A stretch of DNA of 64,000 bases from Actinomycetospora lutea. GTDB taxonomy: Bacteria > Actinomycetota > Actinomycetes > Mycobacteriales > Pseudonocardiaceae. The stretch covers positions 28,204 to 92,203 of the forward strand of contig NZ_JAQZAL010000023.1 of the NCBI RefSeq assembly GCF_028737205.1. Direction: 5' to 3'. Below the pieces are notes generated by a model. That model was not told the origin of the DNA and did not search any database. It worked only from the letters and a program-made list of their open reading frames with translations. Shown here in pieces: positions 17,376 through 26,135 of the stretch (position 1 is the stretch's first letter; every line of letters starts with the position of its first letter). The position numbers were made by a program, and so were the translations under genes.

Positions 17376-18674
17376 ATGCACGACGCACGCCTCCTGCTCG
17401 AGCTCGGCGACGAGGCGGTGCGCCGCCTCGCCCGACGCGGCTACTCGCTCGACCTCGCGGGGCTGGAGGCGATGTCGTCGCGGCGGGCGGCGGCGATCGG
17501 CGCGGTGGACGAGCTGCGGGCGGAGTCGAAGCGGGCCGCCGGCGAGGTGGGGAAAGCTGCGAAGTCGGGCTCCTCGTCCGCGGAGGTGGATGCGCTCAAG
17601 GAGCGGGCCCGCGAGCTCAAGGACCGCATCCGCGAGGCCGAGGACGAGGTCGACACCGCGGAGACCGCGCTGCGCGACCTGCTGCTGACGATCCCGAACC
17701 TGCCGGCCGACGACGCCCCCGACGGCGACTCCGACGCGGACGCCGTCGAGGTGCGCCGGGTCGGCGAGGTCCCGGCCCTCGGGTTCACCCCGCGCGACCA
17801 CGTCGAGCTCGGCGAGGCCATGGGGATCCTCGACCTCGGCCGGGCGGCCAAGCTCTCCGGCGCCCGTTTCTCGGTGACGCGCGGCCCGGGCGCGGTGCTC
17901 GAACGGGCGCTCGCGTCCTTCTTTCTCGCGCTGCACACCGGCCGGCACGGCTACACCGAGTTCTCGGTGCCCTACCTCGTCACCGCGGCCACCATGACCG
18001 GCACCGGCCAGCTGCCCAAGTTCGAGGAGGACCTCTTCCGCACGGGCACCGGCGACCGGGACCTCTACCTCATCCCCACCGCCGAGGTGCCGCTCACGGC
18101 GATGCACGCCGACGAGATCCTCGAGACCGAGACGCTGCCGCGCGCCTACACCTCCTGGACGCCGTGCTTCCGCTCGGAGGCCGGCTCCTACGGCCGTGAC
18201 ACCCGCGGCATCCTGCGGCTGCACCAGTTCTCGAAGGTGGAGCTGGTGCGGGTCTGCGCGGCCGAGGACTCGCGCGCCGAGCTCGAGGTCATGCTCACCC
18301 ACGCCGAGGCCTGCCTGCAGGAGCTCGGGCTGGCCTACCGCGTGGTGAAGCTCGCCGCGGGCGACATGGGCTTCAACGCGCAGCTCACCTACGACATCGA
18401 GGTCTGGCTGCCCAGCCAGGACACCTTCCGCGAGATCTCCTCGTGCTCCGACTGCGGTACCTTCCAGGCGCGCCGCTCGGGCATCCGCAGCAAGGACGTC
18501 CGGGGCGGGCGCGGCCAGGTGGCGACGCTGAACGGCTCGGGCCTGCCGATCGGGCGCACGATGGCCGCGGTGCTCGAGCAGTGCCAGTCCGAGGACGGGT
18601 CGGTGACGCTGCCCGAGGCCCTCGTCCCGTTCACCGGCTTCCGGCGCCTGCTCCCGGACGGCACGCCCGAGTAG
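17376..18674 (+). CDS. serS: Seryl-tRNA synthetase
   Basis: A 432-residue class II aminoacyl-tRNA synthetase that charges tRNA-Ser and can also supply Ser-tRNA for selenocysteine. The N-terminal helical hairpin (about residues 25-110) binds the tRNA long arm. The catalytic domain has motif 2 around FRSEAGSYGRDTRG and motif 3 NGSGLPIGRTMAAVLE. Length is normal. The ATG at 17376 follows GAGAGGA with good spacing. The stop abuts the stop of the convergent thioesterase gene. Confidence 0.98.
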   Translation: MHDARLLLELGDEAVRRLARRGYSLDLAGLEAMSSRRAAAIGAVDELRAESKRAAGEVGKAAKSGSSSAEVDALKERARELKDRIREAEDEVDTAETALRDLLLTIPNLPADDAPDGDSDADAVEVRRVGEVPALGFTPRDHVELGEAMGILDLGRAAKLSGARFSVTRGPGAVLERALASFFLALHTGRHGYTEFSVPYLVTAATMTGTGQLPKFEEDLFRTGTGDRDLYLIPTAEVPLTAMHADEILETETLPRAYTSWTPCFRSEAGSYGRDTRGILRLHQFSKVELVRVCAAEDSRAELEVMLTHAEACLQELGLAYRVVKLAAGDMGFNAQLTYDIEVWLPSQDTFREISSCSDCGTFQARRSGIRSKDVRGGRGQVATLNGSGLPIGRTMAAVLEQCQSEDGSVTLPEALVPFTGFRRLLPDGTPE

Positions 18675-19487
18675 TCACCGCCTGATCGCGGCCAGCTGGT
18701 GGGCGTGGCCCACCAGCCGGCCCGCCGGATCCCAGACGCGGCAGGTCTCGTGCATGCGGTCGGCGCCCGCGCGCTCGACCCACTGCACGACGCGCAGCGG
18801 ACCGGGCGCCGGCGCGGCGACCACGTGCGCGGACAGCGACATGGTCGGCGACCAGCCCGACAGGCCCATGTCGAACGTGGCCGGCGGCAGCACGTCGAGC
18901 GCCACGAGCAGGCCCTCGGGGGTCCATGGCTCGCCGGACGCGAGCGAGGCCCAGCCCGCGAGGCGACCCTCGCCCGACGGGCGCCCGTGCAGGAAGCCCG
19001 CGGTGCGCGGGTCGAGGCGCGTGTCGACCACATCCATGATCGGCAGCGAGCCGCGGCCGTCGTCGTCGGACCCCGACGGGCTGCGCGGGCATTCCTCGCG
19101 GGGCGTGAGCTCCGGCGCCGCGGGCTCGACGTCGTCGGGCGTCGGCGGTGCGGGCGGGCCCAGGACGAACGCGGCCTCGACGGCCGGCCCGCCCTGGTCG
19201 AGGCGCACGCGCAGCTGCGAGGCGCCGCGCCCGAGGCGCAGGACGGTGACCTCGAGCGACGCCGGCCCGGGCTCGGGCGCCTGCAGGTAGGTGCCGGTGA
19301 CCGCCTGCGGGCACGTGTGCCCGGGCCGCTCGGCGGCGATCGTCTCGCGCGCGGCGCGGGCCAGGACGGCGAGCAGGTAGCCCCCGTGGAGCTTCGGGCC
19401 GATCGTCCACTGGTCGTCGAGGATGATCGTGAAGCGGCCGGCCTCGTCGGTCGGCTCGGGGCGGGTGGCCTTGTCGTACTCAGCCAC
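18675..19487 (-). CDS. Acyl-CoA thioesterase-like double-hotdog protein
   Basis: A 270-residue protein of the thioesterase-like superfamily (TesB-related, double hotdog). The N-terminal hotdog contains WTIGPKLHGGYLLAVLARAA, where the H-G-G turn marks the start of the long helix, and the second begins near GEPWTPEGLLVALDVLP. Such enzymes hydrolyse acyl-CoA thioesters in the cytosol; chain-length preference is not evident. GTG start, 30 nt after the antitoxin-like gene on the same strand. The convergent serS stop is immediately adjacent. Confidence 0.8.
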   Translation of the reverse strand: MAEYDKATRPEPTDEAGRFTIILDDQWTIGPKLHGGYLLAVLARAARETIAAERPGHTCPQAVTGTYLQAPEPGPASLEVTVLRLGRGASQLRVRLDQGGPAVEAAFVLGPPAPPTPDDVEPAAPELTPREECPRSPSGSDDDGRGSLPIMDVVDTRLDPRTAGFLHGRPSGEGRLAGWASLASGEPWTPEGLLVALDVLPPATFDMGLSGWSPTMSLSAHVVAAPAPGPLRVVQWVERAGADRMHETCRVWDPAGRLVGHAHQLAAIRR

Positions 19488-19517
19488 GGCGATCCGGACG
19501 GTCAGCGGCGACCCGGG

Positions 19518-20063
19518 TCACGACTGCGGCGGGCGCGGCCAGTCGGCCGAGTCGTCGCGCGGCGGATGCGTCGGACGGCCCGGGTCGGTGGGCGCCTCCG
19601 ACGGCGGCGTGGCGGCCGGCGGGCCGACGGGACCGGTCGGCGGCTCCGTCGTGGCCGACGCGCCGGGGGCGGTGGGCGTCGCGCCGGGCGGCGTGCTCGA
19701 CGGGCCGGTGGCCGGACCGGCGCCCGCGGGACCGGTGGTCGTGGGGCCGGTGGCAGTGGGACCGGTGGCGGTGGGGCCGGTGGCCTGCCCGGGGCCCGGG
19801 GTGCCGTCACCCGCCGCGGCGCCGGGCGCCTGCGGCTCGCCGGTGCCCTGCTTGGCGGCCCAGCCGACGCCCTCGCCGGCCTTCGCCTCGGCCTTGCCGA
19901 TCTGCTCGGAGTACTTGCCGCCGGTCTTCTGGTCGACCCAGCGGGCGGCCTTCCCGATCGCGCCGAGGATGCTCTGCTCGTTGTCGGCGACCTTCTTGCT
20001 GGCCGTGTCGCGCAGGTCGTTCGCGAACTGCTTGCCCTGCTGGACGTAGTCGTCGCGGCTCAT
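19518..20063 (-). CDS. Antitoxin-like (MT0933/Rv0909-type) protein with Pro/Thr/Gly tail
   Basis: A 181-residue protein in two parts. Residues 1-75 (MSRDDYVQQGKQFANDLRDT to AKAGEGVGWAAKQG) are helical. They contain WVDQKTGGKYSEQIGKAEAK, which resembles the short MT0933-type antitoxin domain (Rv0909 family, characteristic DEKTGGKYSDK). Residues 80-181 are a disordered tail with GPTATGPTATGPTTTGP repeats, not seen in the roughly 60-residue family members. No SRPBCC-fold toxin (Rv0910-like) is adjacent: the gene downstream is the thioesterase. Role in a toxin-antitoxin pair is therefore unproven. Start ATG with AGGA nearby. Confidence 0.65.
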   Translation of the reverse strand: MSRDDYVQQGKQFANDLRDTASKKVADNEQSILGAIGKAARWVDQKTGGKYSEQIGKAEAKAGEGVGWAAKQGTGEPQAPGAAAGDGTPGPGQATGPTATGPTATGPTTTGPAGAGPATGPSSTPPGATPTAPGASATTEPPTGPVGPPAATPPSEAPTDPGRPTHPPRDDSADWPRPPQS

Positions 20064-20070
20064 GGGTCCT

Positions 20071-20100
20071 CCGTGATGACCGGTGATGACCGGTGGTGAC
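20071..20100. repeat. Three 10-bp direct repeats in the leader of the antitoxin-like gene
   Basis: CCGTGATGAC, CGGTGATGAC and CGGTGGTGAC follow each other without spacing, 8-37 nt upstream of the ATG at 20063. Ten-bp phasing would put all units on one face of the helix. The rest of 20064-20371 holds G/A-rich repeats (gacgagggacgggcgaggga) and a TACGTT box but no gene. Confidence 0.6.
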
Positions 20101-20371
20101 CAGGGTTCGGGATCGAACCGTACCCGCGTCGCCACCCGCCCCACACCCGTGCGCGGACGCCCCCCGGGGCGCCGGTGGTATCGCCCGGGGAGGCCTCTGC
20201 GGCAGGGTGGCCGTCGGACGCGGCGAGCGGGCCAGGCACGATGGGCAGGCACCCCGGACATCTCGGGGCCGCCCGGATACGTTCGGACTCGGGACGGACG
20301 AGGGACGGGCGAGGGACCGACGAGACGGAACCGGCGACCGCCGGAGCACCGGAACGAGGAGGCGCGCGGGC

Positions 20372-21838
20372 GTGAGTTCGACGGAGGCGGGCCCGCCGCC
20401 CACCGTGGGTGGAGGGCGGTACACCCTCGGCGACCTCATCGGCCGCGGCGGTGCCGCCGAGGTCTTCCGGGCGCGCGACGAGCTCCTAGGCCGCGACGTT
20501 GCCGTCAAGCTCTTCCCGGCCGGCGTCGGCGAGGCCGACGAGTCCCGGCGCCAGCGCGAGGTCCAGACGCTCGCCGGGATGAACCACCCCGGCCTGGTGA
20601 CGATCTACGACGTCGGCCAGGAGCGCGACCGCGCCTACTTCGTGATGCAGCTCATCGAGGGCGAGTCCCTCGCCGACCGCATCCGCAGCGGCCCGCTCGC
20701 GCTCGGCGACGTCGTCGCCCTCGGTTCGGCCCTCGGCGACGCGCTGACCTACGTGCACCGCCACGGCGTCGTGCACCGCGACATCAAGCCCGGCAACGTG
20801 CTGCTCGACACCGACGGGCGCCCGCACCTGTCGGACTTCGGCATCGCGGTGCTCGCGGACGCCACCAACATCACCGCCACCGGCATGGTCATCGGCACCG
20901 CGTCCTACCTGTCGCCGGAGCAGGTGCGCGGCCAGCAGGTCGGGCCGGCCTCCGACGTCTACGCGCTGGGCCTGGTGCTCCTCGAGTGCATCACCGCGCG
21001 GCGCGAGTACCCGGGCAACGCGCTCGAGGCCGCGGTCGCCCGCCTCCACCGCGCGCCCGAGATCCCGGCGGACCTGCCGGCGCCGCTGGGCAACCTGCTC
21101 GCGGCGATGACGCTCGACGAGCCCACGGAGCGCCCGAGCACCGAGCAGGTGGTCGGCGAGCTGCGGATGATGGCCCGCGAGGCCGGGATGGACGCCCAGA
21201 CCGTGCTCGCCCCGGCGCCGGTCACCGGCAGCGGCGCGATGCGCACCACCGCGATGGGCCCGGGCCCCGGCGCGACCGCCTACGCCCCGATGGGGGGCGC
21301 CACGACCAGCGGCCCGACGCGCCACATGGGCACCCCTCCGGGTGGCTACGCCCCGGCGGCCTACGGCGCCACGGGCGCGTACGGCGCCGCCGACCCGACC
21401 GCGCTCGTCGGCCCCGACGACCCCCGGACCGCCGGCGGCCAGGCCCCGCAGCGCCGGGGTCGGCGGGCGGCGATCGTCGCGCTGCTGGCGCTGCTGCTCG
21501 CCGGCGGCGTCGGCGGGTACCTCCTGCTCTCCAACCAGGAGGAGGCGGCGCCGCCCGCGCTGCCGCCCGCCCCGCCGGTCTTCTCGTCGAGCACGACGAC
21601 CACCACCGAGCAGGAGACGACCACCCGCTCGCGGCGCACGACCACCGAGGCGCCCACCACGACGACCGTCGCCCCGCCGCCGGTGGTCCCCACCACGCGG
21701 ACGACGACCACGACGACGGCGGCACCGAACCCCGGTGGCGGCGCCGGGGGCGGCGGCACCGGCGGTGGCGGCACGGGCGGCGGAGGCGGCGCCAACCCGC
21801 CCGGCGGCGAGGACGGGGACCCGCTCACCCCGGAGTGA
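20372..21838 (+). CDS. Transmembrane Ser/Thr protein kinase without PASTA domains
   Basis: A 488-residue kinase. The kinase domain (16-275) has GRGGAAEVF, K46, HRD with D137, DFG at 155-157 and a threonine-containing activation loop (TNITATGMVIGTASY). A Gly/Ala/Tyr-rich linker leads to one membrane helix (367-386). The outside segment is only Pro, Thr-rich and Gly-rich sequence, with no recognised ligand-binding fold, so what it senses is not apparent. GTG start after GAGGAGG. No phosphatase or FHA gene is next to it. It belongs to the PknB-like group but is separate from the pknA/pknB operon. Confidence 0.92.
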   Translation: MSSTEAGPPPTVGGGRYTLGDLIGRGGAAEVFRARDELLGRDVAVKLFPAGVGEADESRRQREVQTLAGMNHPGLVTIYDVGQERDRAYFVMQLIEGESLADRIRSGPLALGDVVALGSALGDALTYVHRHGVVHRDIKPGNVLLDTDGRPHLSDFGIAVLADATNITATGMVIGTASYLSPEQVRGQQVGPASDVYALGLVLLECITARREYPGNALEAAVARLHRAPEIPADLPAPLGNLLAAMTLDEPTERPSTEQVVGELRMMAREAGMDAQTVLAPAPVTGSGAMRTTAMGPGPGATAYAPMGGATTSGPTRHMGTPPGGYAPAAYGATGAYGAADPTALVGPDDPRTAGGQAPQRRGRRAAIVALLALLLAGGVGGYLLLSNQEEAAPPALPPAPPVFSSSTTTTTEQETTTRSRRTTTEAPTTTTVAPPPVVPTTRTTTTTTAAPNPGGGAGGGGTGGGGTGGGGGANPPGGEDGDPLTPE

Positions 21839-21856
21839 GCGGGCTGCTCAGCCCGC
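21839..21856. terminator. Short hairpin between convergent genes
   Basis: GCGGGCT (21839-21845) pairs with AGCCCGC (21850-21856) around GCTC. It starts directly after the kinase stop and contains the stop of the convergent DUF397 gene. Confidence 0.6.
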
Positions 21857-22186
21857 CGGCGCGCCGAACTCGCCCGCGAGCACACCGCGCCGGAACGCGA
21901 CCCACTCGTCGTCGCGGAAGCGCAGCACCGCGCCCGACGAGTGCTCGCGCACCCGGCGTCCGTCACCGTCGTCCGGCGTGACCTCGACCGCGCCGTTGGC
22001 GGACGGGGCGTCGCGGGCGACCTCGTCGAGGAACGCCGTCCAGGCGGGCCCGTCGAGGTGGAGCACCGCGCCCTCGCCGTGCTCCTTGGTGTCGCGCAGA
22101 CAGGTCGCGCCGTCGGCCTCGAGGACCTCGACGCAGCTCGCACCGTTCGAGCTGAAGCTGGAGGTCCGCCATCCGTGTTCGATCAT
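21848..22186 (-). CDS. DUF397 protein
   Basis: A 112-residue protein with two DUF397-like units. The first has the family signature WRTSSFSSNGASCVEV followed by LRDTKEHGEG and a closing W-F pair (AWTAFLDEV). A second degenerate unit ends in EWVAFRRGVLAGEFG. DUF397 proteins are small partners of WhiJ/XRE regulators in Streptomyces and relatives and are thought to modulate them. The ATG follows AAGGAG. It lies 65 nt downstream of the XRE gene on the same strand, as expected for such a pair. Confidence 0.88.
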   Translation of the reverse strand: MIEHGWRTSSFSSNGASCVEVLEADGATCLRDTKEHGEGAVLHLDGPAWTAFLDEVARDAPSANGAVEVTPDDGDGRRVREHSSGAVLRFRDDEWVAFRRGVLAGEFGAPAG

Positions 22187-22251
22187 GGATTCGTCTCCTT
22201 GCACCGTGGGGAGCGATGCGGCCGCGGCACGGCGCCGGGGCTCGGGGGGCC

Positions 22252-23154
22252 TCAGGGGCTCAGCGCAGCGCGCCGGTCGCGGATCACCTCGAGGGAGGCG
22301 TCGTGCGGCAGCGCTGCGGAGCGGAGTCTGGCAGCGGCGGTGCGGTATCCGCCAATCCGGTCGGGATCCTGGACGTAGACCGCTCCGTCCTGGAACTCCA
22401 CGTAACCGATCGATCGCGCAGCGTCGAAATCGAGCAGCGTGAACTCGCCGTCGAGCCCGTCGTGCACGGCCACGGCCAGCGGCATCACCCGGATGCTGAC
22501 GTTCTCCTGCTCCGACAGCCTCAGCAGGTGCTCGAGCTGCTCGGCCATCACCGCCGGGCCGCCGACGAGACGGTCGAGGATCGTCTCCTCGATCACCGCC
22601 TCGTAGTGCAGCGGCCGCGCGGTGTCGTGCAGGCGCTGCTGGCGCGCGAGGCGCAGCGCCACGACGCGGTCGACGTCGACGACGGGCACGCGCAGCGCGT
22701 CGGCGAGCAGCGCGGTGGCGTACGCGCGCGTCTGCAGCAGCCCGTGCAGCAGGAGCGGCTCGTAGGCGAACGCCGCGGTCGCCAGGCCCTCGACGCCGAC
22801 GAAGGTGCGCAGCCAGTCGGGCACGACGTCGGCGAACGGCGCCCACCACGTGCCGCGGTCGGCGGCCGAGGCGAGCGAGGCGAGCCGTTCGACGTCGGCG
22901 ACCTCGGCGCCGTAGGACCGCAGGAGCCGCGCGACCTCGTCGGGCCGCTGCTGGTTCTTCCCCTGCTCGAGATAATTGATCTTCGCATGGGTGCAGTCGA
23001 GCACCCGGGCCGCGGCGGTCTGGGTGTGACCCGCGCTCTCGCGCGCCGACCGCAGCTCGTGCCCGATCAGCCAGCGCAGCGCGCTGGGGTCGGACCGGTC
23101 CGGTCCGCCACCCCCGCGTCGTTCCGTCTCCCCCGCTTCGGCGGTGCGATCCAC
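22252..23154 (-). CDS. WhiJ-like XRE regulator with DUF5753 domain
   Basis: A 300-residue regulator. Residues 25-82 form the XRE helix-turn-helix (ELRSARESAGHTQTAAARVL, then DCTHAKINYLEQGKN). Residues 110-290 match the DUF5753 ligand or partner domain, including PLLLHGLLQTRAYA and SIRVMPLAVAVHDGLDGEFT. In Streptomyces these proteins (WhiJ and paralogues) act with DUF397 partners in developmental control. The GTG at 23154 is supported by AGGAGG 11 nt upstream. It is transcribed divergently from the unknown gene at 23275, with an AT-rich shared promoter. Confidence 0.92.
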   Translation of the reverse strand: MDRTAEAGETERRGGGGPDRSDPSALRWLIGHELRSARESAGHTQTAAARVLDCTHAKINYLEQGKNQQRPDEVARLLRSYGAEVADVERLASLASAADRGTWWAPFADVVPDWLRTFVGVEGLATAAFAYEPLLLHGLLQTRAYATALLADALRVPVVDVDRVVALRLARQQRLHDTARPLHYEAVIEETILDRLVGGPAVMAEQLEHLLRLSEQENVSIRVMPLAVAVHDGLDGEFTLLDFDAARSIGYVEFQDGAVYVQDPDRIGGYRTAAARLRSAALPHDASLEVIRDRRAALSP

Positions 23155-23274
23155 GCCCCGCGTACCTCCTGCAGCCCCCTGCGACACCGCCGGTCGGCGC
23201 CGGTCGACCGAAGGGTAGCCACCTGTCACGACACCAACCGGTGAACTACTCTTTCCTCTACATGTAATTGCGCC
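23155..23274. promoter_or_regulatory. Divergent promoter region with TACATGTA palindrome
   Basis: This 120-bp gap separates the XRE regulator from the divergent unknown gene. Positions 23243-23270 are strikingly AT-rich for this genome and contain the perfect palindrome TACATGTA (23259-23266), 9 nt before the GTG at 23275. It is a natural candidate operator for the adjacent regulator; that link is inferred. Confidence 0.5.
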
Positions 23275-23703
23275 GTGAACGACGTGGAGGCCGCGGTGTC
23301 CGACCCCTCCGTCGATCCGCTCCCGCGAGCGACCGGCGCCCCGGCGGTGCCGTCGACCCCCGGCGAGGCCACGTGGATCCTCCCCGCCGAACCGGTCGGC
23401 GGGACGACGACCACCACCGCCACCGGGCACCGCGCGACGCTCACGCACTGCCGGTGCGGGCTGCCGGTCGGCGGCGAGGGCTACGACGTGTCGGTCGATC
23501 CCGAGCCGCCCGACCTCGTGACGGTGACCGTGCTCGGCCAGGTCCCGGGCGTCACCCGCTGGGACCGGGGCGCCGACGGGCTCTGGCACGCGGCCCGCAC
23601 GCGCTACCAGGCGCCGACGCCCCCGGTGCCCTGGCGCGCACTCGGCGTCTGCTCCGCGCGCCGGCGCCACCGCATCGTCCCGGTGACACGACTCGATCGC
23701 TAG
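23275..23703 (+). CDS. Hypothetical protein, divergent from the XRE regulator
   Basis: A 142-residue soluble protein that I do not recognise. The first 45 residues are Pro/Ala/Thr-rich and probably disordered. The C-terminal part (HRATLTHCRCGLPVGG to TRLDR) has a compact, beta-rich look with CxC at 59-61 and a single later Cys. Third codon positions are strongly GC, supporting coding. GTG start follows the AT-rich promoter. Its TAG overlaps the TAG of the convergent GH65 gene. Because it shares a promoter region with the WhiJ-like regulator it may be under that regulator's control. Confidence 0.65.
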   Translation: MNDVEAAVSDPSVDPLPRATGAPAVPSTPGEATWILPAEPVGGTTTTTATGHRATLTHCRCGLPVGGEGYDVSVDPEPPDLVTVTVLGQVPGVTRWDRGADGLWHAARTRYQAPTPPVPWRALGVCSARRRHRIVPVTRLDR

Positions 23704-26057
23704 GCGTGCCGGCGGAAGAGCGGCGCCCGCCCGGGCGGCTGCTCGACGTCACCGACCGCCGGCGCGGGCGGCACCTCCCGCGTCGCCGGCTCGGCGGACG
23801 TCAGCTTGACGTCCTCGCCGTGGTGGCCGATCTCGAGGTCGTCGCCGCTCTCGAGCGTGTAGGTCGCCTCCGCGCTCTCGATCGCGACGTGCAGCGAGCG
23901 CCCCCGCCACTGGATGCGGAACCGCAGGCCGGAGAGCGCCTCGGGCAGGCGCGGCGCGAAGGTGAGCCGCCCGTCGTGGGTGCGCATGCCGCCGAGCCCC
24001 ATGACGATCGAGGTCCACGCGCTGCCCATCGCCGCGAGGTGCACGCCGTCGCGGACGTTGTGCTCGAGGTCGGCGAGGTCCATCTGCGCCGACTCGCACA
24101 GGTAGTCATAGGCGAGGTCGAGGTGGCCGGTCTCGGCGGCCATCACCGCGAGCGTGCCGGGGGAGAGCGAGGAGTCCCGGACGGTGACGCGCTCGTAGTA
24201 GACGAAGTTGTCGTACTTCTGCTGCGGGGTGAAGGCGTCCGGGCACTGCACCATCGCCAGCACGAGGTCGGGCTGCTTGACGACCTGCTTGCGGTAGAGG
24301 TCGAAGTACGGGTAGTTCAGCAGCAGCGGGTAGTTCTCCTCGGGCGTGTGCTCGAAGTCCCAGACGGCGTGCCGGGTGAAGCCCTCGCTCTGCTGGTGCA
24401 CGCCGAGCGCCTCGTCGAACGGGATCACCATCGAGCTCGCGGCCGAGCGCCAGCTCGCGATCTCCTCGGGCGACACGTGCAGCCGTTCGGCCTCGCGGGG
24501 CCAGCGCACCGCGGCGTCGGCGGCGCCGCGCAGGTTCTTCTGCGCCATGAGGTTGGTGTAGACGTTGTTGTCGGCCACCGCGGAGTACTCGTCGGGGCCG
24601 GTGACGCCGTCGATGCGGAAGGCGCTGTCGCTGTCGTGGTGGCCCAGCGAGCGCCACAGCCGCGCCGTCGCGACCAGCAGGTCGACGCCGATCTCGCGCT
24701 CGAAGGCCTTGTCGTCGGTGGCGGCCACGTAGCGCATCACGGCGTCGGCGATGTCGGCGTTGACGTGGAACGCCGCGGTGCCGGCGGGCCAGTAGCCCGA
24801 GCACTCCTCGCCGTTGATCGTGCGCCAGGCGAACGCCGCGCCCTCGAGGCCGAGGTGGGCCGCGTGCGCGGTGGCGACGTCGAGCGTGCTGTGCCGCCAG
24901 CGCAGGGCGTCGGCGGCGGCGCGCGGCTGGGTGTACATGAACACCGGCAGCACGAACGTCTCGCCGTCCCAGAAGCTGTGGCCGTCGTAGCCCTGCCCGG
25001 TGAGGCCCTTGGCGCCGATCGCGCGGTGCTCGGCGCGCGCCCCGGCCTGCAGCACCTGGAACAGGCAGAAGCGCAGGGCCTGCTGCAGGCGCGGGTCGCC
25101 GTCGATCTCGAGGTCGGCCTTCGCCCAGAACGCGTCGAGGTACTCCCGCTGCGCGGCGAGCAGGCCGTCCCAGCCGGTGTAGACCGACGCGTCGAGCGCG
25201 GCCTCGACCTGGTCGACGATGGCGGGCTGGGAGCGCTGGCTCGACCAGCCGTAGGCCATGTACTTGACGACGCGCAGCGTCTGGCCGGGCTTCAACCGGG
25301 TGATCACCGTGGTGCGCCCGACGTTGTTCGAGCACGAGCTCGTGACCTGGGCGTCGTCGGGCCCGTAGACCTGGTGCTCCATGGCCGCGCCCACGCGCAG
25401 CTCGGAGCGCCGCGTCTGGTGGGTCATCCGCGCGCCGTGGGTGGAGTTGGAGTGGTGCTCGGGCACGAGCACGTTCTGCAGCGCGGCCGCGACGCGCGGG
25501 TCGCCCTCGATGACGGGCATCTGCTCGTTGGCGAAGAGCTCGGACTGGATGACGAGCAGCGCCTCGGAGCCGGCGTCCTCGGGCACGCCGACCTCGTAGG
25601 AGATCGCGGCGACCGAGCGCTGCGAGAACGACACGAGTCGCTCGGAGGTCACCGTCACCCGCTGGCCGTTGGGCGAGACCCAGTCAACGTGGCGGGTGAG
25701 CGTGCCGGCGCGCATGTCGAGCGTGCGGTGGTGGGCGAGCACCTGGCCGTAGCGCACGTCGAGCGGCTCGTCGTCGACGAGCACCCGGATGAGCTTGCCG
25801 TTCGGCACGTTGACCAGCGTCTGGCCCTCGTCGGGGTAGCCGAACCCGCCCTCGGCGTGCGGCAGCGGGCGCGACTCGTAGAACGAGTTGAGGTAGGTGC
25901 CCGGCATGGCGTGCGGCTCCCCCTCGTCGAGGTTGCCGCGCATGCCGACGTGGCCGTTGGCCAGCGCGAACAGCGACTCGGTCTGCGGCAGCGCGTCGAG
26001 GTCGACGTGCGGCTCGTGCACCGTCCACGGGTCGACGCGGAACGGGTTGCTGATCAC
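23700..26057 (-). CDS. Glycoside hydrolase family 65 disaccharide phosphorylase
   Basis: A 785-residue GH65 protein. These cytosolic enzymes cleave alpha-glucosides such as maltose, trehalose or kojibiose with phosphate, releasing beta-glucose 1-phosphate; some members are hydrolases. An N-terminal beta-sandwich (1-270) contains NGHVGMRGNLDEG and precedes the (alpha/alpha)6 barrel. The general acid is E490 in GVTGPDEYS, close to the catalytic Glu of maltose phosphorylase, and FWDGETFVLPVFMYT is another family block. GTG start after GAGGAG. No beta-phosphoglucomutase gene is adjacent. Which disaccharide it uses cannot be read from sequence. Confidence 0.93.
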   Translation of the reverse strand: MISNPFRVDPWTVHEPHVDLDALPQTESLFALANGHVGMRGNLDEGEPHAMPGTYLNSFYESRPLPHAEGGFGYPDEGQTLVNVPNGKLIRVLVDDEPLDVRYGQVLAHHRTLDMRAGTLTRHVDWVSPNGQRVTVTSERLVSFSQRSVAAISYEVGVPEDAGSEALLVIQSELFANEQMPVIEGDPRVAAALQNVLVPEHHSNSTHGARMTHQTRRSELRVGAAMEHQVYGPDDAQVTSSCSNNVGRTTVITRLKPGQTLRVVKYMAYGWSSQRSQPAIVDQVEAALDASVYTGWDGLLAAQREYLDAFWAKADLEIDGDPRLQQALRFCLFQVLQAGARAEHRAIGAKGLTGQGYDGHSFWDGETFVLPVFMYTQPRAAADALRWRHSTLDVATAHAAHLGLEGAAFAWRTINGEECSGYWPAGTAAFHVNADIADAVMRYVAATDDKAFEREIGVDLLVATARLWRSLGHHDSDSAFRIDGVTGPDEYSAVADNNVYTNLMAQKNLRGAADAAVRWPREAERLHVSPEEIASWRSAASSMVIPFDEALGVHQQSEGFTRHAVWDFEHTPEENYPLLLNYPYFDLYRKQVVKQPDLVLAMVQCPDAFTPQQKYDNFVYYERVTVRDSSLSPGTLAVMAAETGHLDLAYDYLCESAQMDLADLEHNVRDGVHLAAMGSAWTSIVMGLGGMRTHDGRLTFAPRLPEALSGLRFRIQWRGRSLHVAIESAEATYTLESGDDLEIGHHGEDVKLTSAEPATREVPPAPAVGDVEQPPGRAPLFRRHA

Positions 26058-26135
26058 GGGTTCTCCTCGTCCACGACGCGGCCACCGAGGTGGCGGGTCG
26101 GGCGGAGCGTAGCGGCGGGTCTCCGGGGCCCCGCC

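Noticed and set aside
3400..18700. Replication origin, because this gene order lies near oriC in mycobacteria
   Set aside because: No dnaA, dnaN or gyr genes and no cluster of DnaA boxes are visible. The origin is probably near but outside the window.
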